From NCBI GenBank assembly GCA_947172415.1, contig OX359198.1:5549401-5613400 (forward strand): 64,000 bases of DNA, written 5' to 3'. Under the pieces are notes generated by a model, which ran no database searches, had not been told where the DNA came from, and worked only from the letters and a program-made list of their open reading frames with translations. How positions within the stretch are numbered: the first letter of the stretch is position 1; each line of letters starts with the position of its first letter. This stretch comes from Chondrosia reniformis (taxonomy: Eukaryota; Porifera; Demospongiae; Chondrillida; Chondrillidae). Positions 1 through 10,833 of this stretch are shown in pieces. A program made the translations under genes and the position numbers.

Positions 1-1131
1 CATATGGGTGAACCATGAAATGGGCACCTGTTTCTTTGAATTGGGCCAGTTTGAAAAAGCTCGTTCAGTTGGAGAGAAAGCCATGACAGAATCTGGGGAA
101 GCCAAGGATATGACATGGTATCTGAATGCTAGTGTTCTGGTAGCAAGATCTGAAGGTGTGTACCTTTTCAGAGGTGATAGCCAAACAATGTGTAATGAAG
201 TATAGTGTTACACTGTGATATAGTATTTCCTTTACTCTTCTGTTTTTAGTTCTTAAATAAGAAATTGAAACTATCTAAAATATGACATAATCTTATAGCA
301 TGAGAACCTACTGCCAATCATGTAGTGAGAGGTTATAGGTAGATTCTAAGTCCATACAGTTAATATACACATATGATTTGAACATATATGGATATCAAAG
401 TGATAATCAAACCACAAGTAATCTTTAGGTCAAGGGTATATAAGTACCCTGGTGGATTGGTACATAGCCAGGATGGGAAGGTGTTTACTGTTTCCCAACA
501 CAGAGATAATTGCCAGGTGTTGCAAACATGTCCAAACAATGTTTAATGAAGTATAGTTTTACAATGAGAGATACTATTTCCTACAGTAATTGTACCATGA
601 TTATAACACCTCCATGTTGTAAGTTAACACTGAGTGGCCATGTTGTCCCTCTATCCCATTCCACATCAAACCACATCCTTGCAGTCTTGTTGACTGATAC
701 CCATTGTGATCCATTTGTAGTCTGTTGAAGGGTCAAGTATAATATACTGCATTGTGTCATGGATCATCACCTCCAACTGCTGATTGGACTCTATCTATCT
801 TGCTTTCCTCTCTACAGCCAAACTGAATGATCTATCTTCAGCTGTTCAGTCCTATGAGAGGTCCCTAGAAATTGCAAAGATTGTTAATGACGAGTTTGCA
901 GAAGATGCCATCACTAAAGCTCTAACTGAGCTGAATCAGAAGATTATAGATCAGCTGCAGGTAAAGGAGTCATCAGCTGATGAGGATAAGGGAGATACTG
1001 AGCAAGACACCTCTGAAGGCCCTGCAGCTGTAGAGGTGGGAGAGCCAGAGGAGACTGCCGAGGTGGAAAGGGTTAATGAAAGTAATGAGGAGGGTAGCCC
1101 GATGCACAGTCCTCTGGAAGAAACTGTTTAG
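1..1131 (+). CDS. ODAD4: ODAD4/TTC25-like TPR protein, 3' end only
   Basis: Two exons are visible: 1-155 (5' side cut by the window edge) and 818-1131, joined by an intron with a GTGTGT donor at 156 and an AG acceptor at 816-817; the split codon restores Ala and keeps frame. The first exon encodes a TPR-type helix pair (NHEMGTCFFELGQFEKARSVGEK) and then LNASVLVARSE. The second continues with SAVQSYERSLEIAKIVNDEFAEDAI, followed by a Glu/Ser-rich acidic tail and TAG at 1129-1131. The LNASVLVA and YERSLEIAK segments match what I know of TTC25/ODAD4, which docks outer dynein arms on axonemal microtubules in motile cilia. The acidic tail is a usual low-complexity ending. The orthology call rests on recognition of the family pattern; another ciliary TPR protein remains possible. 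Confidence 0.72.
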
Positions 1132-1189
1132 ATTAGTAACTATATTCATAAGAGATAATATTATTGATAAGCAAAGTGTATTCATTGCC

Positions 1190-1195
1190 AATAAA
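1190..1195 (+). terminator. AATAAA poly(A) signal of the TPR gene
   Basis: Canonical AATAAA 59 bp after the stop codon of the TPR gene, giving a very short 3' UTR. The next gene on the same strand starts at 1409, so the whole intergenic gap is 277 bp. Confidence 0.6.
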
Positions 1196-1357
1196 CATTA
1201 AACAAAGATATACGGTGTCTCTATGTTAAGTTCCTATGTACGCGATCGGTAATACAGAGTATAATGTATGCGCGTGCGACTGCGAAAGGCGCACTAGCTG
1301 ATGTTATGTGGGAGATTTGGCGTGGGGGCGTACACACAGCTGACATATAGGGCGCTG

Positions 1358-1365
1358 TATTTAAA
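1358..1365 (+). promoter_or_regulatory. TATA-like element before the IGFBP/CCN-like gene
   Basis: TATTTAAA lies 44-51 bp before the start codon at 1409, in a stretch richer in CpG than its surroundings (about 1230-1340). Position and sequence fit a TATA box with a very short 5' UTR. This is suggestive only, since TATA-like strings are frequent in this AT-rich DNA. Confidence 0.3.
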
Positions 1366-1408
1366 GTGAGCTCCAGTTCGAGCTTCACAGTTCCAGGTCA
1401 ATGCAGAA

Positions 1409-4400
1409 ATGAAGTTCTCACGTTGTCAGCGTTTCCCGTGTAGTGCTCTTAAAATCAGTTTTTCCAGCTGCTCAACATTGCAGTTTTCATTACTTTTTCT
1501 TTGTTTACAAAGTGTCAGCGAATCTCTAACTTGCACCTGCGATATGTCCAAGTGCCCAAAATTGCCCAGAAACTGCACCAATCTAGAAATAAACCCGTGT
1601 ACCTGCTGCCCAGTCTGCATAAAGGAGGAGGGCGAGAGATGTGGTGGCTGGATGAATTCTGAAGGAACTTGTAGAACTCCCTCCTTCAGCTGTGCTTACA
1701 GGCTTGGCAGCATACTCGGACCTCATAAAGCAGGAATTTGTGAGCCAGGCGAGTTATAGACATGCTATTGAGGAAGCTTAACCGTTTGTTTTGATATAAC
1801 AAATCTTCCAAATGTCTCAATTAGAGCTAAATATAATCTTCTTTTACCAAATATGGAAATTATACATTATTAAGATTCAAAAACAAGTATATCCTATATA
1901 TACATATTACATGTATCCCTATATATTTCATTTTGTTGTGGTTCCTAGGAAACTTTAGCATAATATGAGTTGTCTTTCTAGTTATTAATTTACTAGAATC
2001 TATATCAGATCCATGTCAAAATCAGCTATGAATTATCTTATTTGAAAAGATAGACACTTATTAAATTATCTCCTTTAAATAGGCTGTTTTCATTTCACTT
2101 TGGGTATATTTAGCCATGGAAACCGTTACTCTTTGGTCTTCTATCATTATGATTATATATTTTAAATATATCAGTTCATATAAATTGTATATATACGCTC
2201 AAGTCTATTTATAGCTACAGTCACTTTGCTATAACTTTTTGTTAGTGGGTGGTTAGATTAGTATGCATGCATTGCATTGTGTAGCTGGTATGTTTGGTGG
2301 CTACACTTTGTATATGAAATACTTTAGTTTCTCAAGTGTGTAATTGCATAGTGACATAGTGGTAGTGGGCGTCTTCACCATGGCAACCTGAATAAGAAGC
2401 AAACTCCAAAATGCTACTGACAGGTTAAGTGTTAAAGTGAATTCAAACTGAATTGCATATATGCACATTGATATTCAAGCAAGCTTCTACAGCATATATA
2501 GGAACACCATGGCTAGTGTTTAACCATAAAAACTACAAAGCTTATTGAATGGGAATTGATGATGCATGAAATTGGACTAATTGAAATGTAAACGTTATTA
2601 AAAGGTATCTAATATTCTGTGTAGTCAGCTAGTATAGGGAGAGGACTACCTGCAAAGTTTGTGTGGTGATACAAAAGGATATTTGTAAAGCCACTTAATA
2701 GCAAGAATGATAACAAAGGATATTTCCTGTTACATATCTTCATGTTACAATGGGAAACTGCATGACATATTGTATGGAATCTACAGAATGTGTGTGGAAT
2801 GTATACATATATGTTGATCACTCCAGAAGCACTTTGCCTGTTAATATTCTTCATTTATGAGATACCACTACACCATCCAACCAGCCTTCTTCTCTTGTAT
2901 ACACTGGTACACAGGAAGATCAAGGAGTAACTATATTCATAGATTTATGAACACATAAACAATGAGTTCACCCCATGAAATTTTATTACCGATTGGAATT
3001 TTTGCTAGCAAAATATTAATACCCTGCCTATGAATACTCTTGAACTGGACATTTTATGGTCATAGTCTTATCTATGGTCGCACTTGACTGGATAAAGTAT
3101 GCAATAGTAGATAACCTTAAACACAAGGGTTATACCACAAGATTCTTGTTTAGGAGATAAGTCATGTGATAAAGTTGGACCTTCTCCTTTCATCAGCTTA
3201 TACATTCAATACTCTGGTGAACTCTGACCTCTGTCATGTGACATTTTGTCTATGATTTTGTAAGAGGGGGTTAATTGTTAATTACACTTAGCATGTGCAA
3301 AGGCCATGATGATAAGTAAATAAGAAGTGTTTATTTACGTAGGGGTGCATGCTTTGACTCCAAAAGTGGTGTCAGAAGAGTGCACTGTGGTGCCAATCAC
3401 CTAACAATTGGAGCCCCCATGTTAATTGCCGTAGGATAATAATTTCAATTAGAAATGTATCTAAATAATATATACATTTTGGTTGTAAGCAGTTAGGTTC
3501 GAGAACACAACCTTGTGTCACTAAATTACTGTCCCATGTAATGGTAATTCAACACTCTTGTTTACTCATTATTCTTATTTTATTTCATTTTAGAGAACTG
3601 TAATGATGAACATTGCAATTTTAGACAAAGATGTGCCTTGAATAGGGCAACTCGTCTTCCTCAATGCGGCTGCCCACAGTTCAACTGTAATGGCAAATAC
3701 AATCCAGTCTGCGGTAATGACAACATCGAATACCTCAGTGTTTGCCGACTACAAAAGGAGGAGTGTGCCCTTGGAAAGTTTATTGGTATAAAGAATTTTG
3801 GTGGTTGTCCGCCACCTAACAGTAAGTTATTATGTCCTATTTGTACATATGTATATTGAAATGCCAATATATGTACGTACATGCATCAAGGAATGCCAAT
3901 CTCTATATTCTCCTTTAGCTGAAGCTCCTGAAAATTCCCTTCCATCTGTAACACCAAGTAAGCATTTGTTATCCAAGAATATATGTGCGTATATGCAAGA
4001 AAACAAATGTCGTATGCTTTAGTAATTAGGATAATACATAGATATCTGTTCAGATTATGTAATACGGAGGGGTATCAGATAATCCTTCAAGCATGTATAA
4101 TTCAATTGTAAATCTCAAAAAAAACAAATGTCGATTTTATTCAAATGTCTGTAATTTCAGACTCTGGAATACTATATATAAAACATTGAACTGACAAATT
4201 AATATACAGTATACAGACTTTGCCTCATGTGAACATCTCTATCTTTTTTATAGAATCCTGTATTTATAACAATAACATATATACTATTGGTGATGATATC
4301 CCATCAACTGATCCATGCATCAAAAGGTAGGTAGTTACATATGGTGTAATCCAGTCGCAATACACAGCTAACTTATACTGATGTGCTAAAGCAAGATATT

Positions 4401-6005
4401 ACAGTCTCCTTATGTATGTTTGTACAGTTACTGCTCAAGTAATGGCAAAATAAAAATAGTTGAAATACCAGGATGTGGAGGTGAGTGCGACTGTAGTGAA
4501 AGATGAGGTGACAGAGTATCAATGTAATCACATTTCCATTTTGTCTTTAGATAATCCACCAGAGAAGGACTGGAGAGTAGAAAGGTCTCTTGGTAAGTTT
4601 ATCTATTCAAAATACTCATTTTTAAGTTATCCTAATAAACAGTATTTTACTCTTTGATTGATTGATCTATGCCAAAATTCTGTGGACAGTACTAGCATCC
4701 TAAAAGTCTATCAAATACGTAGTAATTACAGGTTTTCTTTTACAGTTAATGGCAGTTGGTCCACTTGGACATCTTGGTCGATGTGTAGTGGTAGATGCGG
4801 GGCAGCGTTTAGGAACCGATCCAGGAAATGTAATAATCCGCCTCCACAAAATGAAGGTCACAATTGTACTGGTCTGTCCATTCAAGAGAGGCCTTGCATA
4901 CTAGAAGACTGCTCACGTGAGCCATTTTGCACCAGACCTGTGGTCAACAAGTACGTATTTAAGTATTATATCATTACTCATATGTAGTTGAAGAGAAGTG
5001 CAAGCCCTTTGTTGGAGGGTGGAGTTACTGGTCTCCATGCAACAGTGCTTGTGGAGTGGGACAAATGAGTAGACGAAGACTGATTAATCACGGACAGTTA
5101 CTCCAAGCTTCCTTAGCTGAAAAGAAAAAGATTCTTACTGAATGCTTAACAGAGGAGACAGCAACCTGTTCAGTGACGTCATGCAATTCTGGTACATATA
5201 CTTGTCTTGTCCTGTAATACAATAAGCATAATTCTGTGTGTTAAGTTAATCAGGCCCATAGCCAGCCTTCTCAGTAGGGGGGTTCTAAAAATTGATCTGT
5301 ATTGAAAGTTTCCGCCATTTTTACGCTATGCATGCTACCGTGAGAAGGGACCTTTTACGTACGTATACGCGAGAGTCAGAGACCATTCCCAGCTAAGCAG
5401 CAAAGCTGCAATCTTCCAGTGGCATAATTCATTCGCCACTCACATGAGGGGGAAATAGTAGGACTGTGTGATATAGAAGGTTGGTTTCCTATGTAGCTAA
5501 AAGTAACTATCATTCATTTAAATGATAAACTTCTGAACAGGAAATTTTAGGGGGTTCGTTCATACCCCTCGAACCCCCCCTGGCTACGGGCCTGTAAATA
5601 TATAGGTTATTAAATGTAGATATATGTACAGTATGTATGTATGTACATATATACCCTGTATAATTATTTACAAGACCATCGTTCTCCTACTCACTTTGTG
5701 AATTTGAAATGGGTCCTTTATTTGTTGTAGGTTCTACCTGTCAAGCAAATAGCACGTTTGACTATATTACAATTGAGCACCCTTTAAAACAAAATAGACC
5801 AGCCAATGAATGGTATTGCAGATCTATTCAGAGGTACAGACGTTTAGTCTGTAGTGGAGGGTGTCCAAACGGAGGAGCAAACAGCTGCTGCAGGCCAAAC
5901 GGAAATAGGGCAAAGAGAGTTATCTTTAAATGTGATCCTAATTCTGTGAAACAAAGAATAGAATATATAAAGTTCCCTTATGCATGTCAATGCAATTGTA
6001 ATTAA
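1409..6005 (+). CDS. Secreted IGFBP-Kazal-VWC-TSP1-TSP1-CTCK protein (CCN-like)
   Basis: Nine exons keep one frame: 1409-1748, 3594-3821, 3919-3957, 4254-4326, 4428-4480, 4551-4592, 4746-4916, 4988-5191, 5731-6005 (474 residues). Order: N-terminal hydrophobic segment around residues 26-36 (probable signal peptide), IGFBP N-domain (CTCCPVC followed by GERCGG), Kazal module (PVCGNDNIEYLSVC) near 115-190, a short linker, a VWC-like segment (CIYNNNIYTIGDD, DPCIK, CSSNGK) near 203-245, two TSP1 repeats (WSTWTSWSMCSGRCG; WSYWSPCNSACGVG), and a C-terminal cystine knot with CSGGCP and a CQCNC ending. IGFBP-VWC-TSP1-CTCK is the CCN matricellular layout; IGFBP-Kazal is the IGFBP7/HtrA1 layout. Inferred role: extracellular-matrix or growth-factor binding protein. 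Introns inside the VWC-TSP1 part are mostly phase 1, the usual state for shuffled extracellular modules. The VWC call is the weakest because it has fewer cysteines than usual. Confidence 0.85.
1749..3593 (+). other. GC-AG intron 1 of the CCN-like gene
   Basis: The donor is CAG|GCGAGT at 1749. It joins to the AG at 3592-3593 with a split GAG codon and gives CEP-E-NCNDEH in frame. The nearby GTGAGC at 1740, spliced to the same acceptor, would create an immediate TAG, and reading through reaches TAG at 1757. GC-AG is therefore the only join I find that keeps the Kazal exon in frame. The intron has no gene-like content that I can see; it is AT-rich. Confidence 0.7.
5251..5594. mobile_element. Short TIR element (MITE-like) in the last CCN-like intron
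   Basis: The 344-bp segment starts CAGGCCCATAGCCAG and ends with its near inverse CTGGCTACGGGCCTG. The termini also carry a run of G followed by TTC on the left and the corresponding GAACCCCCC on the right. There is no open frame inside, so this is a non-autonomous element. A clear target-site duplication is not visible, so the superfamily is left open. Confidence 0.7.
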
Positions 6006-6670
6006 AAGGATATTTTATATCCTTTCACTCATTGAAAACTTTTTTAACCATTTTCATGTTTTTGTTCCTTTCTCACTTAGACTGTGTATGCTTATATACA
6101 TTCCCACTTGACTTGACCCACCACTGTAATGATTGTATACTGTATTTATGTGTATCAACAAATTTAGAAATATCTATGTATGTATACACATTTTCTATGT
6201 GACAAAAAGATGTAATTTTTACCAGATATTCATTCTGAATTTGAAGTGAAACTTGTTTGGTTTGTAAGTCTCCCCTGGTACACGAGGCCCCCTGACATCG
6301 TGGGCCCCTGGTACATGCACAAGGATATCTGACAGAATTTTCTCTGTTATAACAATTCACTAATCATTAAATCCAAGAACATTAAAGTTTTGTTGAAATT
6401 TCAGGATTAGAGATTCAATTATATATTCACACTTTGCAGTTCTTCTATAGCATTGCAACATTTAAATAAACACTGACAGCATTGTAGGCATTCTTGAGGT
6501 ATTTATGATGTGTGGGAAAACATTCTAGCTATTTCCATAAGAGGATATGTCATGCCAGCCTGTAGATATGGTAATGTTTGCATACTAATTGCTATAACAA
6601 CTAATTAAAAAGCAGTTGAGCTCATATTTTAGCAAGTTTCACAAGTACTCAAGTAATTAATAGCATTAAA
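6006..6670. other. 3' flank of the CCN-like gene, no gene seen
   Basis: AT-rich sequence without a convincing frame. An AATAAA at 6465-6470 could end the CCN-like transcript with a 3' UTR of about 460 bp, but nothing shows that it is used. Confidence 0.4.
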
Positions 6671-7300
6671 TAGGAAAATGGAACTTAGATTACTCATTAT
6701 CAACATGATCATATCATCATATCTTACATATTTAGACAATAAATTACAGGTGAGCGACAAACACCTCTAGCTGTAGGCCACTATTGTATGTTCAGCAAGT
6801 TGTGTGAGATTGGCATTAGTAATCACTGGATAACTATATTAAACTATTGGGCTATATACTAGGTAAATGCAAAATGGGTATTTGGAGCCAATTAATAGGA
6901 CTTCGGCTCCAGCACATCTATGTAGGACTTCACAGTCTACCAACTACTTTCATTTAGTAGCTTTCTTGTTTGGTGTGGTTATATAGTGATTAACTATTTT
7001 AATTTGACATACTCAGGTCAGTTGTGAGTGTAATAGTTTTTGTATAATAATATAACAGATGTCATTGCTAGCCTATTTTACAAGACTAAGGATGTTCTTT
7101 ACTATAATTGAATGCACTGACCCCTGACAATAATAGTTTAATGTAGCTATCCAGTGATTACTAATGCCAATCTTGCACAACTTGCTGAAGATACGTACAT
7201 ACGTACAATAGTGGCTTGCAGCTAGAGGTGTTGGTCGCTTATATACTTGTCTATATGTGTAAAATATATGATCATGTTGATGACGAGTTCCTTTTCCCTA
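6671..7300. mobile_element. 630-bp foldback element with ~180-bp inverted arms
   Basis: The left arm (about 6671-6857) and right arm (about 7128-7300) are inverted copies. Shared stretches include the segment with GTAATCACTGGATA on the left and TATCCAGTGATTAC on the right, CACCTCTAG against CTAGAGGTG, and ATGATCATAT-type ends. The loop is about 270 bp. The outer ends read TAGGAAAATGGAAC and GTTCCTTTTCCCTA. No coding frame is present, so it is a non-autonomous foldback or MITE-type element with diverged arms. Confidence 0.75.
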
Positions 7301-8784
7301 CACATAGACTTATTCTACAGTAAAAAGCCTATAGGGAACTAAGCCTTTAAACTTTCTCCACATGCACTGGTTTATGTGTGTACTTCTACGTAGTTTTGGA
7401 TGGAATATCTTTCAACTTGGCAGGGCATCCATAAACTATATCTCTTGGCCAAACGTTTTGACCTCGAGCGTCTTCATCAGCAAATGATGGATTGTGTCTG
7501 GTTGTCTTTTTATAGACACCTTAAAATAGTATACAAAACTCATAAACTTTAAGTTGTCATTTATTTATAAGATCAGCATAAGTAAAATAATAAGTATATA
7601 AATTTATAAGATTTACTATTTCAAATGATAAGTACAAGCTTGGAAATATGTAAATGTAAAAAGGTTTATTGAAAGTAAAAACATTAACACATTGAGCTTG
7701 GCTGGTTCCCAGGTATAGACTTCCGTCTCTTGTGGGTCATCAGAGATGCCTATAATGTAGTGGTTATAAAGGACAAGACATTGGATAGCCATTGATCAGG
7801 TTCTTACATAACACTTGTAAAACACTTGTACTATACATCAGAAATTGAATGAGTATGTCCAAAGAATGTGAGATTGCCTACATCTACAATCTTCTGACAC
7901 ACATTGATTTAGCACCTCAGTAATTCGGTATACTAGTCTGTACACCTTAAGCTTCATCTGGCAGTCTTTTAACCACTTACTAATATCTTTACTAATACCT
8001 GAAAATCGGATAAATTACAATCTATTATCCTCGCATTCAATTCCCATACGGTATATTCATCATCATTTGACTTTGGATTTTACCCCCATCCACTCATGTA
8101 TCCTGAGGGAGCACAATGGTGGAACAGAAAGTTCACTAATGGAAACCAGAGTCTCCTCTTAGCCGTCCTTATTTGGATGCATCAGTATGGCATACAATAG
8201 AAGTTTGAGTACACTCCCAAAAGCATAAAGGCTTGTAGTTTGTGGTAAACTTCAAAGTCATATGTAGATAATATCAAGACTTTGAGATTGACTTTAGATT
8301 TTTAACTTTTTTTCAACTAAATCTTCAGTATATTAAGTTCCTACTGAAGCAGAGCTTAAAAATCAGTGTGATAATGAGATTCCATTGGATAACATACCCT
8401 CCAGGATCTGCTGGCATTAAACACCTTCAGTCGAGAAGTGTCAACCTTAAATATAGACCTTCTTCTACCGGATGGATCCTGTTAAACAGATTTAGGAAGA
8501 AGGAAAGATATAAACCACTTTCGCGTTCAATTACTACTAACTATGCATAAATAAATACATGCAGAATGAAACTTCTATTTTAAATTTCAAACATTGGTCA
8601 ATTTGTATTGTAATATTTAAATTGGAGCATTCCAATTGCAAACACACTAGTAGTGGAGTGTTAAATGTACTACAAAGGTTTCTGTTATTTAGAAAAGTGT
8701 TGGCTTCATTCATATATTGCAGGTTCATTTCAGTCAGAAAGACTTGTCACCATAGGTATAAGTATGTACAGTATATGAAAGGTA
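7301..8784. other. Intergenic repeat remnants between the CCN-like gene and Trio
   Basis: No gene seen. A fragment at 7320-7350 resembles, on the minus strand, the end of the dispersed repeat found in the Trio introns. At 8050-8290 there is a diverged copy of the foldback repeat at 42460-42640 (shared TTTGGATTTTAC, CATGT-CCTGAGG-AGCACAATG and the TATCAA-ACTTTGA tail). The 3' UTR of Trio must lie here, but I cannot place its poly(A) site. Confidence 0.5.
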
Positions 8785-10833
8785 TCACTTAGAATATAGC
8801 ACCTTAATCCAGGGATGATACAAGCACTCTCCAGCACTTAACCTGTGTAACAGAGAAGAAGGAGGTTTACACATAAGAAGACATAACTATTCTCTAAGTG
8901 GATTGAAGAAGTGATGACAGCGAATAAATGTGAACTACATGAAGAATAGATTTGATAAAAGTGGATGCTGGATGCAGTATAGCATTACACATAGTCTGAA
9001 AGGGTGATTAAAGTCATAAAAATGGCTTCCTGAGAGATCCATTCATATGTACGATAAAGCTTATCTATTTAGTAGGGGCAATCAAAATAATTCATACAAG
9101 TTCCCTGCAAACAAGAAGTAATATACCTCTGGTCTCTGACTAGAAGCTTTCTGATGAAATCTTTAGCCTCTTTTGACACATCAGCAAAATACTGTTGTGG
9201 GAGGGAGTACCGCACTGATGTGATATTGGTCATCATAATCTCTCTCTTACTGGCAGCAAAAGGGGATAATCCTGTCATTCTGTAGCAACAAAAAGTCAAC
9301 CCACAAGTATGTATGTGTGTAATTATCTATGTACGTAAGTATTATGTAGGTAGGTACTTAGGTACATGTGTATACGTAGGTAAATCAGCACACCTTCCTA
9401 GAGCTATATATGGGTAAACACATGAAACAAATGGCATTGGAGGCAAGGAAGTACATAAATACTTACATTACATAAAGCAGAACGCCCAAGGACCACATGT
9501 CGGTTGCCAGGGTAACAGGTTGCTTTTCAATTACCTCAGGTGCTACAGTCAACGAAAATTCCAACAACAGTGTTACTATTGGACAATGTGTCAGGGAGTC
9601 GCATTACCACTTTCAGAGGGAGGAAATATTTTGAATAAAATATTTAAGTCGGAAATCTACCAATTATAGTACCATTGGCATGTTATCTATGTTACTTAAG
9701 AGTTGCTTAATTCAATCTACAATTAGGACAATGTGGCTATATTCTAGCAATACATCTAAGTTAAGCTGTTGGATTATACAGAATATATGAATCTAGCTAC
9801 GTACATATCTGTCCTTGGTTAGTGTGTATGTACAGAATGTCTGTACAATAGACTATATGCCCTTTTTAGATAATTCAAATTCCCTCTGAACTAAACACAT
9901 ATACATAGAAGAGTAGAAATATGAATGGAGCATTGCTGTGGCACTTATGGTTCAGTGCCAGAGCATTGGTAGTTATAACCAGCTGTCTTGGATTTGATTA
10001 GCAGCAATTGCTTTTTTCATAGTTTTCCCTCTTCATACTGATTGAGAACAGCTACTTGTGGTTTGATTATCACTTCAGTTATTCATACCTGAAAACTCTA
10101 TATTGACTTGTGCAGCTTCAAGAATACAAGGTGGACGTCTTGGCCCAATATGGGCAGCATTACTGAAATCTACAATCTTCATCTGGGGAGCCACACCTTT
10201 GTCAATGGCTAGGATGTTCTCCGGCTGCAGGTCCAGATGAGCTATTCCCTGCTGATGCATGTACGACAGCCCATGCAGGAGGCCGCTACAGATGTCTGTT
10301 ACAAGGGACTCCAAAATTGTGTCCTTGTCAACAAGATATTGGAGGAGTGGTCGCCCATCAATGCTGTGCAGATTAAGAGGATTTATAGGGTCACATGACT
10401 ATCACATGCTCATATAGTATATGGTATAGAGGGCAAGAACTTGGTATGAAATGGAACGGGGTAAGAAGAAGTCGCTAGACAAGAAGGTACACCAGATTCA
10501 GGATTACAAGTGATGGGGAGAACCGACCTGACAGTTTCAACAGAAGATGACTGCATAACATTGACAGGCAGAACTTACAATTCAGAAACAAGGAAAAATG
10601 CAGCTCCTGTTTTAAATCCTTCTATGGCTTCTGGAAAACATGGGTGACTAAGTCGCTGCATGATCCTTAACTCATTCTCAAATCTCTTCTGCACAAACTG
10701 AATTGCTTCTCTCTCGCTTCCATTGCTCTGGTTGATCCATTCCTGAACCATGGATGGCATGTAGTATTTCTTGGCAGCATACTTGATGGAGCTGGACTTG
10801 TGTACACATTCATGAACAACAGAAAACCTTCCT
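8785..10833 (-). other. TRIO: Trio kinase domain exons
   Basis: Exons 10579-10833, 10089-10363, 9467-9542, 9127-9279 and 8785-8842; the domain begins in the end of exon 10985-11357 (ITDTYNLTCIIA). Motifs in order: a reduced glycine loop GRFSVVHEC, the VAIK-type lysine in KYAAKKYY, the C-helix Glu in RFENELRIMQRLSHP, catalytic loop HLDLQPEN, metal site IVDFSNA, APEV for APE, DMWSLGVLLY, and the final LYHPWIK. Lys, Glu and both catalytic Asp residues are kept. The HRD Arg is Leu, the catalytic-loop Lys is Gln and the DFG Gly is Ser. Trio and Kalirin kinases are known to be divergent in these loops, so activity cannot be judged from sequence. Confidence 0.9.

Noticed and set aside
1740-1759. GTGAGC as donor of the first CCN-like exon
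   Set aside because: Joined to the acceptor at 3593 it creates TAG at once; the GC donor at 1749 keeps frame.
7440-7760. Hammerhead-ribozyme-like cores on the minus strand (CTGATGA at about 7,480 and about 7,745)
   Set aside because: The first has CAAAAC where GAAA is required after a 3-bp stem, and the second has no proper stem II; no matching cleavage triplet and stems I and III were found. They are more likely phrases of decayed repeats.
8368-8792. Short frames just after the Trio 3' end
   Set aside because: No recognisable domain, no splice support, base composition like the surrounding intergenic DNA.
9069-9126. Read-through past Trio exon 9127-9279 as the kinase C terminus
   Set aside because: The read-through adds residues unlike kinases; splicing from the GTATAT donor to 8842 gives the expected LSAGECLYHPWIK ending in frame.
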